64,000 bases of DNA from Aliivibrio sp. 1S175 (GTDB taxonomy: Bacteria; Pseudomonadota; Gammaproteobacteria; Enterobacterales; Vibrionaceae): assembly GCF_001690985.1 (NCBI RefSeq), contig NZ_MAJS01000003.1:1-64000 (forward strand), read 5' to 3'. The notes below the pieces were generated by a model. That model did no database searches and was not told where the DNA came from. It worked only from the letters and a program-made list of their open reading frames with translations. The translations under genes were made by a program, and so were the position numbers. Of the stretch, positions 10,811 to 21,150 are shown piece after piece (the stretch's first letter is position 1; each line of letters starts with the position of its first letter).

Positions 10811-10833
10811 TTATAACTTAGTAGTACTCTAAA

Positions 10834-11796
10834 TTAGAATAACTCTTCCGCTACTTTATAAAGTTCTAACTTCTCAGGACGACGCATGTTTTCGATTGCA
10901 TCGATGATATCGTGGTGAACAAGCTGTTCATTTTGAATACCAACACAACGACCACCATGGCCTTCAACAAGTAACTTAACACCGTAATTACCCATACGAG
11001 ATGCTAAAATACGGTCGAATGCACCAGGCTGACCGCCACGTTGAATATGACCAAGAACCGTAGCACGAGTCTCACGACCTGTTTCTGCTTCGATTTCTTT
11101 TGCTAGAGCGTTTACATCAGTCATCAATTCAGTAATAGCGATGATTGCGTGCTTTTTACCTTTCGCAATACCGTCTTGAATATTTTGAATTAATGCTTCT
11201 TTATTTAAGCCAGTCTCTGGAGTAATTACGTACTCACAACCACCCGCGATTGCAGCCATTAATGTTAAATCACCACAGTGACGGCCCATAACTTCTACAA
11301 TAGAAATACGTTGGTGAGAAGACGATGTATCACGCAAACGGTCAATCGCATCAATCACTGTATTTAATGCCGTTAAGTAACCGATTGTGTAATCCGTACC
11401 TGCGATATCATTATCGATAGTACCCGGAAGACCAATACATGGGTAACCCATTTCAGTTAGCTTCTTAGCACCCATGTAAGAACCATCACCACCGATAACG
11501 ATTAACGCATCAATGTCGTGTTTCTTAAGGTTTGCGATCGCTTTTTCACGAACAGAGACTTCTTTAAATTCAGGAAAACGAGCTGAACCTAAGAACGTAC
11601 CGCCGCGGTTGATCATATCAGATACGCTATGGCGCTCTAATTTCTCGATACGATCTTCAACAAGACCTAAGTAGCCATCATGAATACCAAATACTTCTAG
11701 GCCTTGCGTTAGTGCTGTACGAACAACACCACGAACTGCCGCATTCATACCCGGCGCATCGCCACCACTTGTTAAAACACCAATCTTCTTGACCAT
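10834..11796 (-). CDS. pfkA: 6-phosphofructokinase, ATP-dependent
   Basis: This enzyme phosphorylates fructose 6-phosphate at the committed step of glycolysis. The 320-aa protein is nearly identical in layout to E. coli PfkA: the ATP-binding GGDAPGMN and GGDGSYMGA, the substrate/catalytic [12 protein letters not shown], and MGRHCGDL. The SD GAGGG lies 5 bases before the ATG. It is a single gene with its own terminator. The 218-bp spacer to fieF shows no strong operator. Confidence 0.98.
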   Translation of the reverse strand: MVKKIGVLTSGGDAPGMNAAVRGVVRTALTQGLEVFGIHDGYLGLVEDRIEKLERHSVSDMINRGGTFLGSARFPEFKEVSVREKAIANLKKHDIDALIVIGGDGSYMGAKKLTEMGYPCIGLPGTIDNDIAGTDYTIGYLTALNTVIDAIDRLRDTSSSHQRISIVEVMGRHCGDLTLMAAIAGGCEYVITPETGLNKEALIQNIQDGIAKGKKHAIIAITELMTDVNALAKEIEAETGRETRATVLGHIQRGGQPGAFDRILASRMGNYGVKLLVEGHGGRCVGIQNEQLVHHDIIDAIENMRRPEKLELYKVAEELF

Positions 11797-12014
11797 GGTT
11801 ACCCTCTAATATGGTTGGGAATTTCAATTTCAATTTTTAATACAGCAAGCAAACTCCCTTATCCGCTCACCATTAATAATCTGTAATTTTTTTTCTTATG
11901 TAAGAGTATTACCAGTTTACTGAAAAAGTTCGTTGATTCACATCAGAATCAATCACAACTATTTCATTTTTCTGTTACGAACAAACAATAACTGCTAATA
12001 ATACTACTGAACTC

Positions 12015-12920
12015 TTATGGAAACTCTGTTTGTTCTCTGTCTGAGTCTAGCACAACTGAAAGCGGGTCTTGATGAATTATAATATCCGAATGCGGAAATA
12101 CGGTTAAAAGCTCATCTTCCACTTTATCGGCAATAATATGTGCTTTCACTAACGGCATTTGATCTGGCAACTCTAAATGCAATTGAATAAAACGCGTTGG
12201 CCCAGCAAGACGGGTTCTTAAATCATGAATACCTTCAACACCATCTACACGGCAACACGCCTCTCTTATCTGTTCTAACTCTTCAATCGGCAATTGTCTA
12301 TCAAGCAATGACTGAATAGCTTCATACGCCATTTTAAATGCACTAACCAATATATAAACACCAATAATCAACGCAAAAATAGCATCCGCTTCATGCCAAC
12401 CATACCAACTTAATGCCAGCGCCAACATAATGGCCGCGTTCATAAAGAGATCGGTTTTATAATGCAGTGAATCCGCCGCAATGGCTTGGCTTCCCGTTTG
12501 CTTAACGACCCATTGCTGAACCATGACAAGCCCAAAGGTGAGTACAATGGCAAAGCCACTAACATACACCCCAAGCTCAGGGTTTATAACGTCTTGAGGA
12601 CGGAAAAAACGTTCTACCCCATTCAATAGTAAGAAACACGCCGAACCTGAAATAAACATCGCTTGAGCGAGTGCCGCTAAAGATTCAGCCTTCCCATGAC
12701 CAAAACTATGCTCTTCATCTGGCGGCTGAAGCGCATAACGCACCACCAGTAAGTTGGTAATAGAAGCCGCCATATCCAGCAAAGAGTCGACTAAAGAAGC
12801 CAATAAGCTTACCGAACCCGTTACCCACCACGTACCTAGCTTCACAAGCATTAAGATTGTGGCGACAATCGTTGCAAGCCAAGCTGCCATCGTTACTAAA
12901 GAGGCGTATTTTTTAGTCAT
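12015..12920 (-). CDS. fieF: cation diffusion facilitator FieF (ferrous iron/zinc efflux)
   Basis: This inner-membrane antiporter exports Zn2+/Fe2+ in exchange for protons. The 301-aa protein has six membrane helices, the tetrahedral metal site residues of YiiP (SLVDSLLD in helix 2, DSLHYKTD in helix 5), the HSFGHGKAE loop and a cytoplasmic ferredoxin-like C-terminal domain. GGAAG precedes the ATG. Next to cpxPRA, as in E. coli (fieF lies beside cpxP there). Confidence 0.95.
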   Translation of the reverse strand: MTKKYASLVTMAAWLATIVATILMLVKLGTWWVTGSVSLLASLVDSLLDMAASITNLLVVRYALQPPDEEHSFGHGKAESLAALAQAMFISGSACFLLLNGVERFFRPQDVINPELGVYVSGFAIVLTFGLVMVQQWVVKQTGSQAIAADSLHYKTDLFMNAAIMLALALSWYGWHEADAIFALIIGVYILVSAFKMAYEAIQSLLDRQLPIEELEQIREACCRVDGVEGIHDLRTRLAGPTRFIQLHLELPDQMPLVKAHIIADKVEDELLTVFPHSDIIIHQDPLSVVLDSDREQTEFP

Positions 12921-13020
12921 GAATCTTCCGTTTCTTATAAATCAGCTCTCTAGTATAAAGCCTTAACTTGATGATCGTTATTCAATTTATTAATAAGTAC
13001 CTAACAAAGTTACCGCAATA

Positions 13021-13056
13021 AAAAAACGAGCCTTTATTATGCATAAAGACTCGTTT
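13021..13056 (-). terminator. cpxP terminator
   Basis: On the minus strand: AAACGAG-T-CTTTAT, a 5-nt loop, then ATAAAG-G-CTCGTTT with one internal mismatch, ending in a run of T, 25 bp past the cpxP stop. Confidence 0.8.
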
Positions 13057-13081
13057 CAATTTATACGTAAAATACGTGTAA

Positions 13082-13585
13082 TTATTTAGCGCAATCAGCT
13101 CTGTATTTATCTTGATTTTCTTTAAATTCTGCTTTTTGCTCTGGGGTTAAAATATTCATCATATCGTGACGTTTCTTAATCATATCAACACGGTGGTCAA
13201 TTTGTTTTTGTGACATCTTCTCTGCTAAATCACGAACCGCAGATTCATCAAAGTTATCCGCTAAAATAAGATTTTGCATTGCCTCATGGTCAGCTTTCAT
13301 TTCCGCTGTTGGTTGACGTTTTTCACCTTTTCTTGCTTTATGTTCTGCTTTACGAGCATCGCGCATTTCGTCTAGTTGATCTTCTTGAGCATCGGTTAAC
13401 TCAAGATCTTTAAATGCTTTTTTATTGGCTTTCATCATGCACTTACCACCATGCATACCTTCACCACCCTTCATGCCGCCTTTCATTCCACCTTCATGAT
13501 GACCACCAGCTGCAAATGCAGAAGCAGACGCTAAAGAAAGAGGAAGTACTACCGCACCTAAAATCATTTTTTTCATCATGTTCAT
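13082..13585 (-). CDS. cpxP: periplasmic stress adaptor CpxP (Spy/CpxP family)
   Basis: This small periplasmic protein restrains the CpxA sensor and helps degrade misfolded proteins. The 167-aa protein has a signal peptide ending near ASAFA, two LTxxQ motifs (LTDAQEDQL, LTPEQKAEF) and a mostly helical body. After the signal peptide comes an unusual Gly/His/Met-rich stretch of about 25 residues (GGHHEGGMKGG...) that could bind metal. GGAG lies 8 bases before the ATG. It is divergent from cpxRA; the CpxR boxes between them should drive both. Confidence 0.9.
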   Translation of the reverse strand: MNMMKKMILGAVVLPLSLASASAFAAGGHHEGGMKGGMKGGEGMHGGKCMMKANKKAFKDLELTDAQEDQLDEMRDARKAEHKARKGEKRQPTAEMKADHEAMQNLILADNFDESAVRDLAEKMSQKQIDHRVDMIKKRHDMMNILTPEQKAEFKENQDKYRADCAK

Positions 13586-13664
13586 TATAATATCTCCGTT
13601 ACAGAAAATTCAGTTTGCTCAAAGGCAGCTCGTTGCTGCTTGGTATGGAATAAGAATAGCTCAA

Positions 13665-13705
13665 GTAAAGTAAATGAGTGTCTTTTGAGCGTAAATCAAC
13701 GTAAA
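13665..13705. promoter_or_regulatory. CpxR boxes
   Basis: GTAAA-tcaac-GTAAA at 13691-13705 is a perfect match to the CpxR consensus GTAAA-N5-GTAAA. A second pair, GTAAAGTAAA (13665-13674), lies 17 bp away without the 5-nt gap. Both sit between divergent cpxP and cpxRA, consistent with autoregulation. Confidence 0.85.
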
Positions 13706-13780
13706 GAGCATTTCCAAGGTTGGTATTCACCCATTATTTGGCGATACTATATCCATAAGATATTAAGCAGGTGAATAATA

Positions 13781-14467
13781 ATGGCAAAGATTTTATTGGT
13801 TGATGATGATGTGGAACTGACCGCATTACTTAAAGATATTTTAAGCTTAGAAGGCTATAACGTTGTAGAAGCCAATAATGGGATCGAAGGGTTAGCAGCA
13901 GTTACTGATGATCTTGATCTTATCTTGCTTGATATCATGATGCCAAAAATGAACGGCATGGATATGTTACGAAAATTACGTGAAACGAACGAAATCCCCG
14001 TATTAATGCTGACAGCAAAAGGCGAAGAAATTGATCGAGTCATCGGCTTAGAACTTGGTGCAGATGATTACCTACCTAAACCATTTAGTGACCGAGAATT
14101 ACTCGCTCGTATTCGCGCTATATTGCGTCGCACACAAAGTAAAAACAAAGAAAATCATAATAGCAGCAGTATCAAATACCAAAACATTGAGATTTTCATT
14201 GGTAAGCAAGAAGCCTATCATGATGGCGTATTATTAGACTTAACCGGAACTGAATTTGGATTATTGTCTCAGTTTATTCAAAAGCCAGGAGAGATCATCT
14301 CTAAAGAAGAACTTAGTTTAGACGTATTAGGTAAACGTCTTGCGCCTTTTGACCGAGCCATTGATATGCACGTATCAAATCTACGTAAAAAATTACCACC
14401 TCTATCTGGAGAAAAGCCTCGTATTAAAACATTACGTGGTCGTGGCTATTTATTTGTAGAGGAATAA
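13781..14467 (+). CDS. cpxR: envelope stress response regulator CpxR
   Basis: This OmpR-family regulator switches on envelope protein-folding genes when phosphorylated by CpxA. The 228-aa protein has a receiver domain (acid pocket near D8-D10, phospho-acceptor D51 in LLDIMMPK, K in LPKPF) and a C-terminal winged helix ending in RIKTLRGRGYLF. cpxA begins 3 bp after its stop, and the CpxA ribosome site is inside its last codons. Confidence 0.97.
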   Translation: MAKILLVDDDVELTALLKDILSLEGYNVVEANNGIEGLAAVTDDLDLILLDIMMPKMNGMDMLRKLRETNEIPVLMLTAKGEEIDRVIGLELGADDYLPKPFSDRELLARIRAILRRTQSKNKENHNSSSIKYQNIEIFIGKQEAYHDGVLLDLTGTEFGLLSQFIQKPGEIISKEELSLDVLGKRLAPFDRAIDMHVSNLRKKLPPLSGEKPRIKTLRGRGYLFVEE

Positions 14468-14470
14468 CTC

Positions 14471-15862
14471 TTGTTTGCAAAAAAAATGAAGTTTCCTATT
14501 CTCTCGAGTTTATATAGTCGTATCTTTGCCATTTTTTGGTTTACCTTACTGCTGGTTCTTATCGGGGTCGTTATCGGGCCTAACTTCGATCCTCGCTCTC
14601 GCCATAATATAGCCGCAGAACAACTGACAAAAATGACACAAATTGCGGCTTACATTACAGGCAAATACTCCGAACGAGATGACCTCAAGTCCACACTAAA
14701 AGTGATCAGCCATAAAGCGCATAAACATGACGAAAATCTAGATCTTTTTTTTACCACGCCAACAGGAGAGATCTTAGATAAACCCAAAGAATTACGAGGG
14801 CAAAAAAAAGCATTACTTAACTTTTTGACCTTATCTGATGACCCCAAACTACCACAACAAAAGCTCTATGGTAGAACCATGATGGCAGGTCCGTTTGATA
14901 TCGTGATCGCTCATGAAACCGTTTATATGTACGTAGGACGATATTGGAAAAAGCCTCCCCCTTTTATCCTTCGTATTTTAGATAAACCAATACAGCTCTT
15001 GCTCGTCACCATGCTCGTTAGTACTCCGTTTTTATTATGGTTAGCTTGGGCGTTAAGCCAACCAGCAAGACGATTACAAAAAGCGGCCGAACGGGTTGCT
15101 AGAGGTCAATTTGAAAAAGACGAAGCCTTAGAGAAAGGCCCAAGAGAATTCAGAAAAACAGGACAGAGCTTTAACCAAATGGTGGGATCATTAAACACAA
15201 TGATCTCAGGGCAGCAGCGGTTGCTCTCCGATATTTCACATGAATTGCGTTCACCATTAACTCGCTTACGAATGGCTACTGCACTTGCTACCCGTAAACA
15301 AGGGGAAAGTGCTGAATTATCTCGTATTGATATGGAAGCAGACCGACTTGAACAGATGATTTCAGAGTTATTAGAGCTATCTCGTATTCAAGTGAACAGC
15401 CACCAAGAACGAGAGAAGACAGATGCTTATACGCTTTGGTTTGATATATTAGAAGACGCCAAATTTGAAGCTGAACATATGAACAAAACACTCACGTATT
15501 TAGGATTAACAGAAACGCCTATTTTTGGTAATCCTAATCTGCTGATGAGTGCGATAGAAAACGTCATAAGAAACGCGATTAAATATGGTAATGATGTCAT
15601 CACCGTTCATCTCGCTGTACACGAGAAGTCATTAGTCATTCACGTTGATGATAATGGAGAAGGGGTTCCAGAAGATGAACTGAATGATATTTTCAAACCT
15701 TTCTACCGAGTATCTACCGCGCGTGATAGAAGCAGTGGTGGTACAGGATTAGGTCTTGCTATCACTGAAAGTGCAATGCACCAACATAGTGGTACTATCA
15801 TTGCGAGCAAAAGCCCTCTGGGTGGACTACGAATGACGATTACGTTACCTATCGAAAAGTAG
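14471..15862 (+). CDS. cpxA: envelope stress sensor histidine kinase CpxA
   Basis: This inner-membrane sensor kinase/phosphatase for CpxR has 463 aa from a TTG start. TTG is preferred because GAGGA lies 7 bases before it; the ATG at 14486 has no SD but would also fit homologues. Layout: a membrane helix near 17-36, a periplasmic sensor to ~172, a second helix ~174-195, HAMP, the phosphorylated H257 in SDISHELRSP, and an ATPase domain with N, DNGEG and GGTGLGL boxes. It is translationally close to cpxR. Confidence 0.95.
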   Translation: MFAKKMKFPILSSLYSRIFAIFWFTLLLVLIGVVIGPNFDPRSRHNIAAEQLTKMTQIAAYITGKYSERDDLKSTLKVISHKAHKHDENLDLFFTTPTGEILDKPKELRGQKKALLNFLTLSDDPKLPQQKLYGRTMMAGPFDIVIAHETVYMYVGRYWKKPPPFILRILDKPIQLLLVTMLVSTPFLLWLAWALSQPARRLQKAAERVARGQFEKDEALEKGPREFRKTGQSFNQMVGSLNTMISGQQRLLSDISHELRSPLTRLRMATALATRKQGESAELSRIDMEADRLEQMISELLELSRIQVNSHQEREKTDAYTLWFDILEDAKFEAEHMNKTLTYLGLTETPIFGNPNLLMSAIENVIRNAIKYGNDVITVHLAVHEKSLVIHVDDNGEGVPEDELNDIFKPFYRVSTARDRSSGGTGLGLAITESAMHQHSGTIIASKSPLGGLRMTITLPIEK

Positions 15863-15871
15863 CACCTCTAT

Positions 15872-15905
15872 AAAGCATGACTTATTTTAAGGTAAGTCAT
15901 GCTTT
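15872..15905 (+). terminator. hairpin after cpxA
   Basis: A perfect 13-bp stem, AAAGCATGACTTA / TAAGTCATGCTTT, with an 8-nt loop lies 10 bp after cpxA. Only three Ts end the stem, so it may be a weak terminator or a 3'-end stabiliser. Confidence 0.6.
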
Positions 15906-16035
15906 CAATCTTGCCAACTAAAACAAGTTTAGACTGTATTCAACTCAATTTTTCTTCACAATGATCTGATCAACTACTTATCCCGATGGGTATTAGATAT
16001 ACTGCGTTTACTTTCCGTTTATTCAAGAGTTCATT

Positions 16036-16515
16036 ATGTTTGAGATTGCGCTGTACGAACCTGAGATCGCACCAAATACAGGTAACATTATTCGACTGTC
16101 TGCTAACTGTGGTGCAAATCTGCATTTAATTGAACCATTAGGATTTGATTTAGAAGAGAAGAAACTTCGCCGAGCTGGGTTGGATTATCATGACTTGGCT
16201 CATGTAAAGCGCCATAAAGATTACGCAGCCTTTCTTGAATATTTAGAAAATGAAAGCGAAGGTGAGCACCGTATTTTTGCTTGTACCACTAAAACGACAG
16301 GCCATCACACAACGCCAAGTTATCAGAAAGGCGATGTATTATTGTTTGGTCCAGAAACCCGTGGCTTGCCTGCTGATTTAATTAATGCATTACCAATGGA
16401 ACAACGCGTTCGTATTCCTATGATGGCAGACAGCCGCAGTTTAAATTTATCAAACTCTGTTGCCATCATCGTATTTGAAGCATGGCGTCAAATGGGGTTC
16501 GAAGGCGGACTTTAA
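16036..16515 (+). CDS. trmL: tRNA (cytidine/uridine-34-2'-O)-methyltransferase TrmL
   Basis: This SPOUT-class methyltransferase modifies the wobble base of tRNA-Leu isoacceptors using SAM. The 159-aa protein is a minimal SPOUT domain with the trefoil-knot motifs [24 protein letters not shown] and [19 protein letters not shown]. It is convergent with cysE, and the two share a terminator. Confidence 0.95.
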   Translation: MFEIALYEPEIAPNTGNIIRLSANCGANLHLIEPLGFDLEEKKLRRAGLDYHDLAHVKRHKDYAAFLEYLENESEGEHRIFACTTKTTGHHTTPSYQKGDVLLFGPETRGLPADLINALPMEQRVRIPMMADSRSLNLSNSVAIIVFEAWRQMGFEGGL

Positions 16516-16530
16516 TCCCTTATCATGGCA

Positions 16531-16563
16531 AAAAAATAGCCACTCAATAGTGGCTATTTTTAT
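16531..16563. terminator. bidirectional terminator between trmL and cysE
   Basis: The arms AAAATAGCCACT (16533-16544) and AGTGGCTATTTT (16549-16560) flank a CAAT loop, with A and T tracts on both sides. Confidence 0.92.
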
Positions 16564-16588
16564 ACGTATTAATTAGAGAATAGTTTAG

Positions 16589-17416
16589 TTAAATCCCATC
16601 CCCTGACATAAAGGTTTGTGATTTACCATTAAACTGTTGGTCCATATCAAGAGATGGCATTTCAGAACTCGGACGACCAACGATTTTAGCAGGAACACCA
16701 GCAACTGTAGTATGAGGTGGAACCGCTTGAAGTACGACTGAACACGAGCCGATCTTAGCACCAACACCCACTTCAATATTACCCAAAATCTTCGCACCAG
16801 CACCAATCATAACGCCTTGACGGATCTTAGGATGACGATCACCACACTCTTTACCGGTACCGCCTAGTGTGACATCCTGCAGAATCGAAACGTCATTTTC
16901 GACCACAGCCGTTTCGCCTATAACAATGCCCGTAGCATGGTCAAACATGATCCCTTTACCAATGGTAGCCGCAGGGTGAACATCCACCTGACACGCGACT
17001 GATATTTCATTTTGTAGGTAAGTGGCTAATGCTACGCGCCCTTGCTTCCATAGCCAGTTCGATACACGGTAACCTTGCAGCGCGTGATAACCTTTTAGGT
17101 ACAATAAAGGCATTGAGTACATTGAAACCGCAGGATCTCGAGTTACCGTCGCACAAATATCGCACGCGGCCGCATCCGTAATACTTGGATCGGAGGCGAA
17201 CGCCTCTTCCACCACTTCACGAACCGCCATTGCAGGCATTGAAGCCGTGGCTAATTTATTCGCAAGAATGTAACTTAATGACGCCGCTAAAGTTTCATGT
17301 TTAATGATGGTGGCATGATAAAAGCTTGCAAGTATGGGCTCTTGCTCAGATTGCTCGCGCGCTTCCTGAACAATTTTTTCCCATACTTTGTGTTTCTTAC
17401 ATTCATTCATCTTCAT
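16589..17416 (-). CDS. cysE: serine O-acetyltransferase
   Basis: This enzyme makes O-acetylserine, the first committed step to cysteine. The 275-aa protein has an N-terminal helical domain and a left-handed beta-helix of hexapeptide repeats, with catalytic DHATGIVIGETA and the C-terminal tail ending DGI, which binds cysteine synthase and the feedback inhibitor region. It begins 12 bp after gpsA; AAGGA is 4 bases before the ATG. Last gene of yibN-secB-gpsA-cysE. Confidence 0.97.
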   Translation of the reverse strand: MKMNECKKHKVWEKIVQEAREQSEQEPILASFYHATIIKHETLAASLSYILANKLATASMPAMAVREVVEEAFASDPSITDAAACDICATVTRDPAVSMYSMPLLYLKGYHALQGYRVSNWLWKQGRVALATYLQNEISVACQVDVHPAATIGKGIMFDHATGIVIGETAVVENDVSILQDVTLGGTGKECGDRHPKIRQGVMIGAGAKILGNIEVGVGAKIGSCSVVLQAVPPHTTVAGVPAKIVGRPSSEMPSLDMDQQFNGKSQTFMSGDGI

Positions 17417-17428
17417 ACCATCCTTGAA

Positions 17429-18451
17429 TTACGATTCTGATTTTTTGTCGCGTGCTAATAAATCCTGCGCAGCGATTCTTGCATCTTTCCCTTGATACAA
17501 TACTTGATAAATTTGCTCAACTATAGGCATTTCTACGCCCATACGTTCTGCAAGCAAAAAGACTTCTTTGGTATTTCTATACCCTTCTACAACTTGTCCA
17601 ATTTCAACTTGGGCGCTTTCCACATCTCCACCTTTACCTAAAGCAAGGCCAAAACGGCGATTACGCGACTGGTTATCGGTACAAGTTAAGACTAAATCAC
17701 CTAAACCAGCCATGCCCATAAAGGTTTCCGCTTCTGCGCCCAATGCAACACCTAGGCGTGTCATTTCAGCTAAACCACGGGTAATCAATGCCGTACGCGC
17801 ATTCGCACCAAAGCCAATACCATCAGACATACCTGCACCAATAGCAATTACGTTTTTCACCGCACCACCAAGTTGCATGCCTGTAAAATCATTATTTGCA
17901 TATACGCGGAACGTTTTTGAACAGTGTATTTTCTCTTGAAGATCTTTTACAAATTGCTGATCAGGTGATGCCACAGCTATCGCTGTTGGCATACCAGAAG
18001 CAAGTTCTTTAGCAAAAGTAGGTCCAGATAGCACAGCCAGAGAATGCGATTCACCCAAGGCTTCTACTGCCACTTCTTTTAATAAACGACCTGTTTCAGG
18101 CTCTAATCCTTTTGTCGCCCAACACACGCGAGAATCTTCACGTAAAAATGGTTTCACATTACCTAACACCAAGCCAAACACATGACTTGGAACAACAACA
18201 AGTAAATCACGGCTCGCTTGAACTGATTTTTCAAGATCAGTTGACATGATTAATGATGGTGGGAAAGCAACACCTGGTAAAAACTCTTCATTTGCACGAT
18301 CAGCTTCAAGGCGATCCATATGTGCAGCTTCATGGCCCCATAAGATCACTTTTGCGCCATTGCGAGCAAGAGAAATAGCAAGAGAAGTTCCATATGAACC
18401 AGCACCAAGTACGGTCATTGATATATCAGAGTAATCAGTTTGTGTTGTCAT
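17429..18451 (-). CDS. gpsA: glycerol-3-phosphate dehydrogenase (NAD(P)+)
   Basis: This enzyme reduces dihydroxyacetone phosphate to sn-glycerol 3-phosphate for phospholipid synthesis. It is 340 aa from the ATG at 18451; longer readings from a TTG or ATG up to 18469 are possible. The Rossmann motif is VLGAGSYGT, followed by SGPTFAKE, the catalytic Lys in [13 protein letters not shown] and the [10 protein letters not shown] stretch. It precedes cysE in the same order as in E. coli. Confidence 0.96.
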   Translation of the reverse strand: MTTQTDYSDISMTVLGAGSYGTSLAISLARNGAKVILWGHEAAHMDRLEADRANEEFLPGVAFPPSLIMSTDLEKSVQASRDLLVVVPSHVFGLVLGNVKPFLREDSRVCWATKGLEPETGRLLKEVAVEALGESHSLAVLSGPTFAKELASGMPTAIAVASPDQQFVKDLQEKIHCSKTFRVYANNDFTGMQLGGAVKNVIAIGAGMSDGIGFGANARTALITRGLAEMTRLGVALGAEAETFMGMAGLGDLVLTCTDNQSRNRRFGLALGKGGDVESAQVEIGQVVEGYRNTKEVFLLAERMGVEMPIVEQIYQVLYQGKDARIAAQDLLARDKKSES

Positions 18452-18623
18452 TGTGACCATCCAAAACAAGTATCAAAAGATACAGTAGTAATAAAAACAA
18501 AATGCACTTGTTATCAAAATATAGGAGCTATAAAAACTATAGGACTATATTAGATAAAAAAGTGCATTTATTCTCTACAAATTAATCAATAACAAAGAGT
18601 CATCAATTTTTCGCGGTCAAAGA

Positions 18624-19094
18624 TTACGCTTGAGCTGGTGCTTCTGCGTTTTCTTGAGCTTGGTTTTGTAGGTAATTCATGAACAATGCGTCAAAGTTAA
18701 CTGGCGCAAGGTTAAGTTGTGGGAACGTACCTTTAACGACTAGGCTAGAGATTGTTTCACGAGCATATGGGAAAAGGATGTTCGGGCAGAATGCACCTAG
18801 GCAATGTGCTAGTTGAGCTTCTTCCATTTGACCAGCAGTAAAGATACCGCCTTGTTGAACTTCACATAAGAATGCCGTTTCTTCTTCGTTTTTAACCGTT
18901 ACAGTTAAACGTAAGATTACCTCATAAACACCTTCGCCTAGTTCACGGCTTTGAGTATCAAGGTCCAGTTTAACATCTGGATTCCACTCTTTTTGGAACA
19001 TAGTTGGTGAATTAGGCGCTTCAAAAGATACGTCTTTTAGGAAGATGCGTTGAATTGCAAAGTTTTGTTGTTCTTGTTGTGCTGCTTCAGCCAT
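18624..19094 (-). CDS. secB: protein-export chaperone SecB
   Basis: This tetrameric cytoplasmic chaperone keeps precursors unfolded and hands them to SecA. It is 156 aa from the ATG at 19094, which has AAGGA 7 bases upstream; an upstream in-frame ATG at 19157 gives a non-homologous extension. The conserved GGIFTAGQ-type core and [11 protein letters not shown] are present, with an acidic/Ala-rich C-tail. Confidence 0.97.
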   Translation of the reverse strand: MAEAAQQEQQNFAIQRIFLKDVSFEAPNSPTMFQKEWNPDVKLDLDTQSRELGEGVYEVILRLTVTVKNEEETAFLCEVQQGGIFTAGQMEEAQLAHCLGAFCPNILFPYARETISSLVVKGTFPQLNLAPVNFDALFMNYLQNQAQENAEAPAQA

Positions 19095-19223
19095 GAGAAA
19101 GTCCTTTATATTTAAATATGTATGAACGCAGAATAACGATATAGGGCTACTCTGCATTCGTGATATCTAAAAAGTGAGCCAGATATCACATCAAAATGAA
19201 TCGATTGCTTAGGAAATGGGCAA

Positions 19224-19676
19224 TTACTTTTTATTTTTTGCCGACTTAGCTTTTACCAACGGTAGGTTAGCTTCATTCCAAGAGATCAAACCGTTTTTAA
19301 GAAGTTTAACTTGCTCAAAACCCGCTTTATGCAAATCATTTGCAGCAGCTTGAGCCGTTTGACCTGTTTTACATACAACAATAATTGGGGTGGTTTTTGA
19401 GTTTTCAAGACCAGATAAGTTACCTGCTTTGATGTCACTTGGTAAAATGTGACGCGCATCCGTAATGTGACCTGATTTAAAATCATCTTTAGAGCGAACA
19501 TCTAACACAATCGCATTTTCGCGGTTCATTAGCATCGTTGCTTGTGCTGAATCTATTTCTTGGTAGCCCGATGTTTTTTGTTTTACTACGTTTTGAATTA
19601 ACGCAACAATAATACCAACCCAAACAACAGCTAAAATCATGTTGTTGGTTACAAAATCGATGATTGACGTTTCCAT
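19224..19676 (-). CDS. membrane-anchored rhodanese-like protein (YibN family)
   Basis: This is a single rhodanese domain behind one N-terminal membrane helix (about 12-32). The start is METSIIDF at 19676 with a GAGA SD; an upstream reading adds ten non-conserved residues. The active-site loop VVCKTGQTA keeps the rhodanese cysteine. It sits just upstream of secB, as E. coli yibN does, but the grxC gene found between them in E. coli is absent: the 129-bp gap has no ORF of that size. Sulfur transfer is likely; the acceptor is unknown. Confidence 0.88.
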   Translation of the reverse strand: METSIIDFVTNNMILAVVWVGIIVALIQNVVKQKTSGYQEIDSAQATMLMNRENAIVLDVRSKDDFKSGHITDARHILPSDIKAGNLSGLENSKTTPIIVVCKTGQTAQAAANDLHKAGFEQVKLLKNGLISWNEANLPLVKAKSAKNKK

Positions 19677-19897
19677 ATTCTTTATCTCTGATTTTTGGAT
19701 AACCACATGCCATTAGACAGTTCAGTTACCATAGGCGCTAAAATTAAGGCGAAAGTATACCCTAGGGTTTCTTTTGAAACTAGCGAGGATAAAAAAACAG
19801 CCAAATACAGCTAAAATGCTGTGATATTGGTTTTACAATTGAGACCAAACACAAACTCTGCCTAGTCAGAGTCCACTCTATCTGAAATAATGCGGCA

Positions 19898-21043
19898 ATG
19901 AACATATCCCTTTTAAATACGTTTTTTTCTTTTCGTAAACTCTGTACGACGGCGTTAGTGTGTCTGACATTTAGCTTTCCTATTATCTCTCATGCTAATG
20001 ACGCAGAATTAAAGGGAATGAAGCAAGAAATATCTCGTCAAAACTCACTATTAAGTAAACAGAAAAAAGAACTCTCTAGCCTCCAAACTAGTTTGAAGGA
20101 ACATGAATTATCCATTGCCAACGCCTCTCAAAAAACACGCAAGGCAAAGCAAGAACTACACACATTAGAGACCTCTATTGCTGACTTAAAACAACAGCAG
20201 TCCGAGCTAACTCAGCAACAAGTGGGTCAGATTGAAATTCTAAAAGACTTGCTAGTTAACTACTATTTCACGAGTCGAAACAATCAACTGTCGAACGTGT
20301 TGAGCGGTGATGATGTTAATAAAATAGATCGTATGACTCAGTACGCTCAACGTTTATCAGAAGCCAGAGTCGGTGCTATATCTCAATTAGAGTTCACCAC
20401 AATGCAACTGAAAGAAAAAGAAGCCTCTTTACTTAAGCAACAACAACGACAAACGGAGCTTCTTGCACAATACACAAAAGAAAAACAGACACTACAAACA
20501 TCTCAAAATAAACGTAAGAAAACCGTTTCAAGCATCAAAAAGCGCATTTCGAATGATAATGGTTATTTAAATGAACTGCAGCAGAATGAAAAACGTTTAA
20601 AAGTAGCGATTGCTAAAGCAAAAGCTAAAAACAATGTCCCTATGGATGGCATTGCCCGCCAAAAAGGTCGTCTACCTTGGCCAATCGAAAATCCTAAAAC
20701 ATTGCATAGTTTTGGCACCAAACAAACCGGTCAATTAACGTGGAAAGGCATGGTATTAGCAAGTGAATATGGCACTCCAGTTAAAGCCGTATATTCAGGT
20801 AAAATTGTTTTTGCAGACTGGTTGCGAGGTTACGGTTTAATGGTCTTAATCGATCACGGTAAGGGTGACATGACCTTATATGGCTACAACCAAAGCCTAA
20901 TGAAGAAAGAAGGCGATAAAGTACGCGCAGGGGAAACCATTGCAGTGGTTGGTGACAGTGGGGGTCAAGACAGACCGTCTTTATACTTTGAAATCCGCCG
21001 CAACAGTAAAGCACAGAACCCTCGTTCTTGGTTGAAGCGTTAG
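19898..21043 (+). CDS. envC: murein hydrolase activator EnvC
   Basis: This periplasmic divisome factor, recruited by FtsEX, activates the amidases AmiA/AmiB at the septum. The 381-aa protein has a signal peptide (to about residue 34, SHA), a long coiled coil (~36-245) and a C-terminal LytM-like domain (~270-381). The LytM domain lacks the zinc ligands (ASEYGTPV instead of HxGxD; YFEIRR instead of HxH), as in EnvC, so it is a regulator and not a peptidase. Confidence 0.94.
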   Translation: MNISLLNTFFSFRKLCTTALVCLTFSFPIISHANDAELKGMKQEISRQNSLLSKQKKELSSLQTSLKEHELSIANASQKTRKAKQELHTLETSIADLKQQQSELTQQQVGQIEILKDLLVNYYFTSRNNQLSNVLSGDDVNKIDRMTQYAQRLSEARVGAISQLEFTTMQLKEKEASLLKQQQRQTELLAQYTKEKQTLQTSQNKRKKTVSSIKKRISNDNGYLNELQQNEKRLKVAIAKAKAKNNVPMDGIARQKGRLPWPIENPKTLHSFGTKQTGQLTWKGMVLASEYGTPVKAVYSGKIVFADWLRGYGLMVLIDHGKGDMTLYGYNQSLMKKEGDKVRAGETIAVVGDSGGQDRPSLYFEIRRNSKAQNPRSWLKR

Positions 21044-21076
21044 TCATTACTTAATTAATCAGTAAAGTCAGACAGT

Positions 21077-21127
21077 AAAAAAGCCGCATTATCTCTATTT
21101 ATATAGAAGGATAACGCGGCTTTTTTT
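21077..21127. terminator. bidirectional terminator between envC and fxsA
   Basis: The arms AAAAAAGCCGC (21077-21087) and GCGGCTTTTTTT (21116-21127) have additional pairing inside a long, AT-rich loop. Confidence 0.85.
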
Positions 21128-21150
21128 ATTCAATTCAGATAGCGAGTAAA

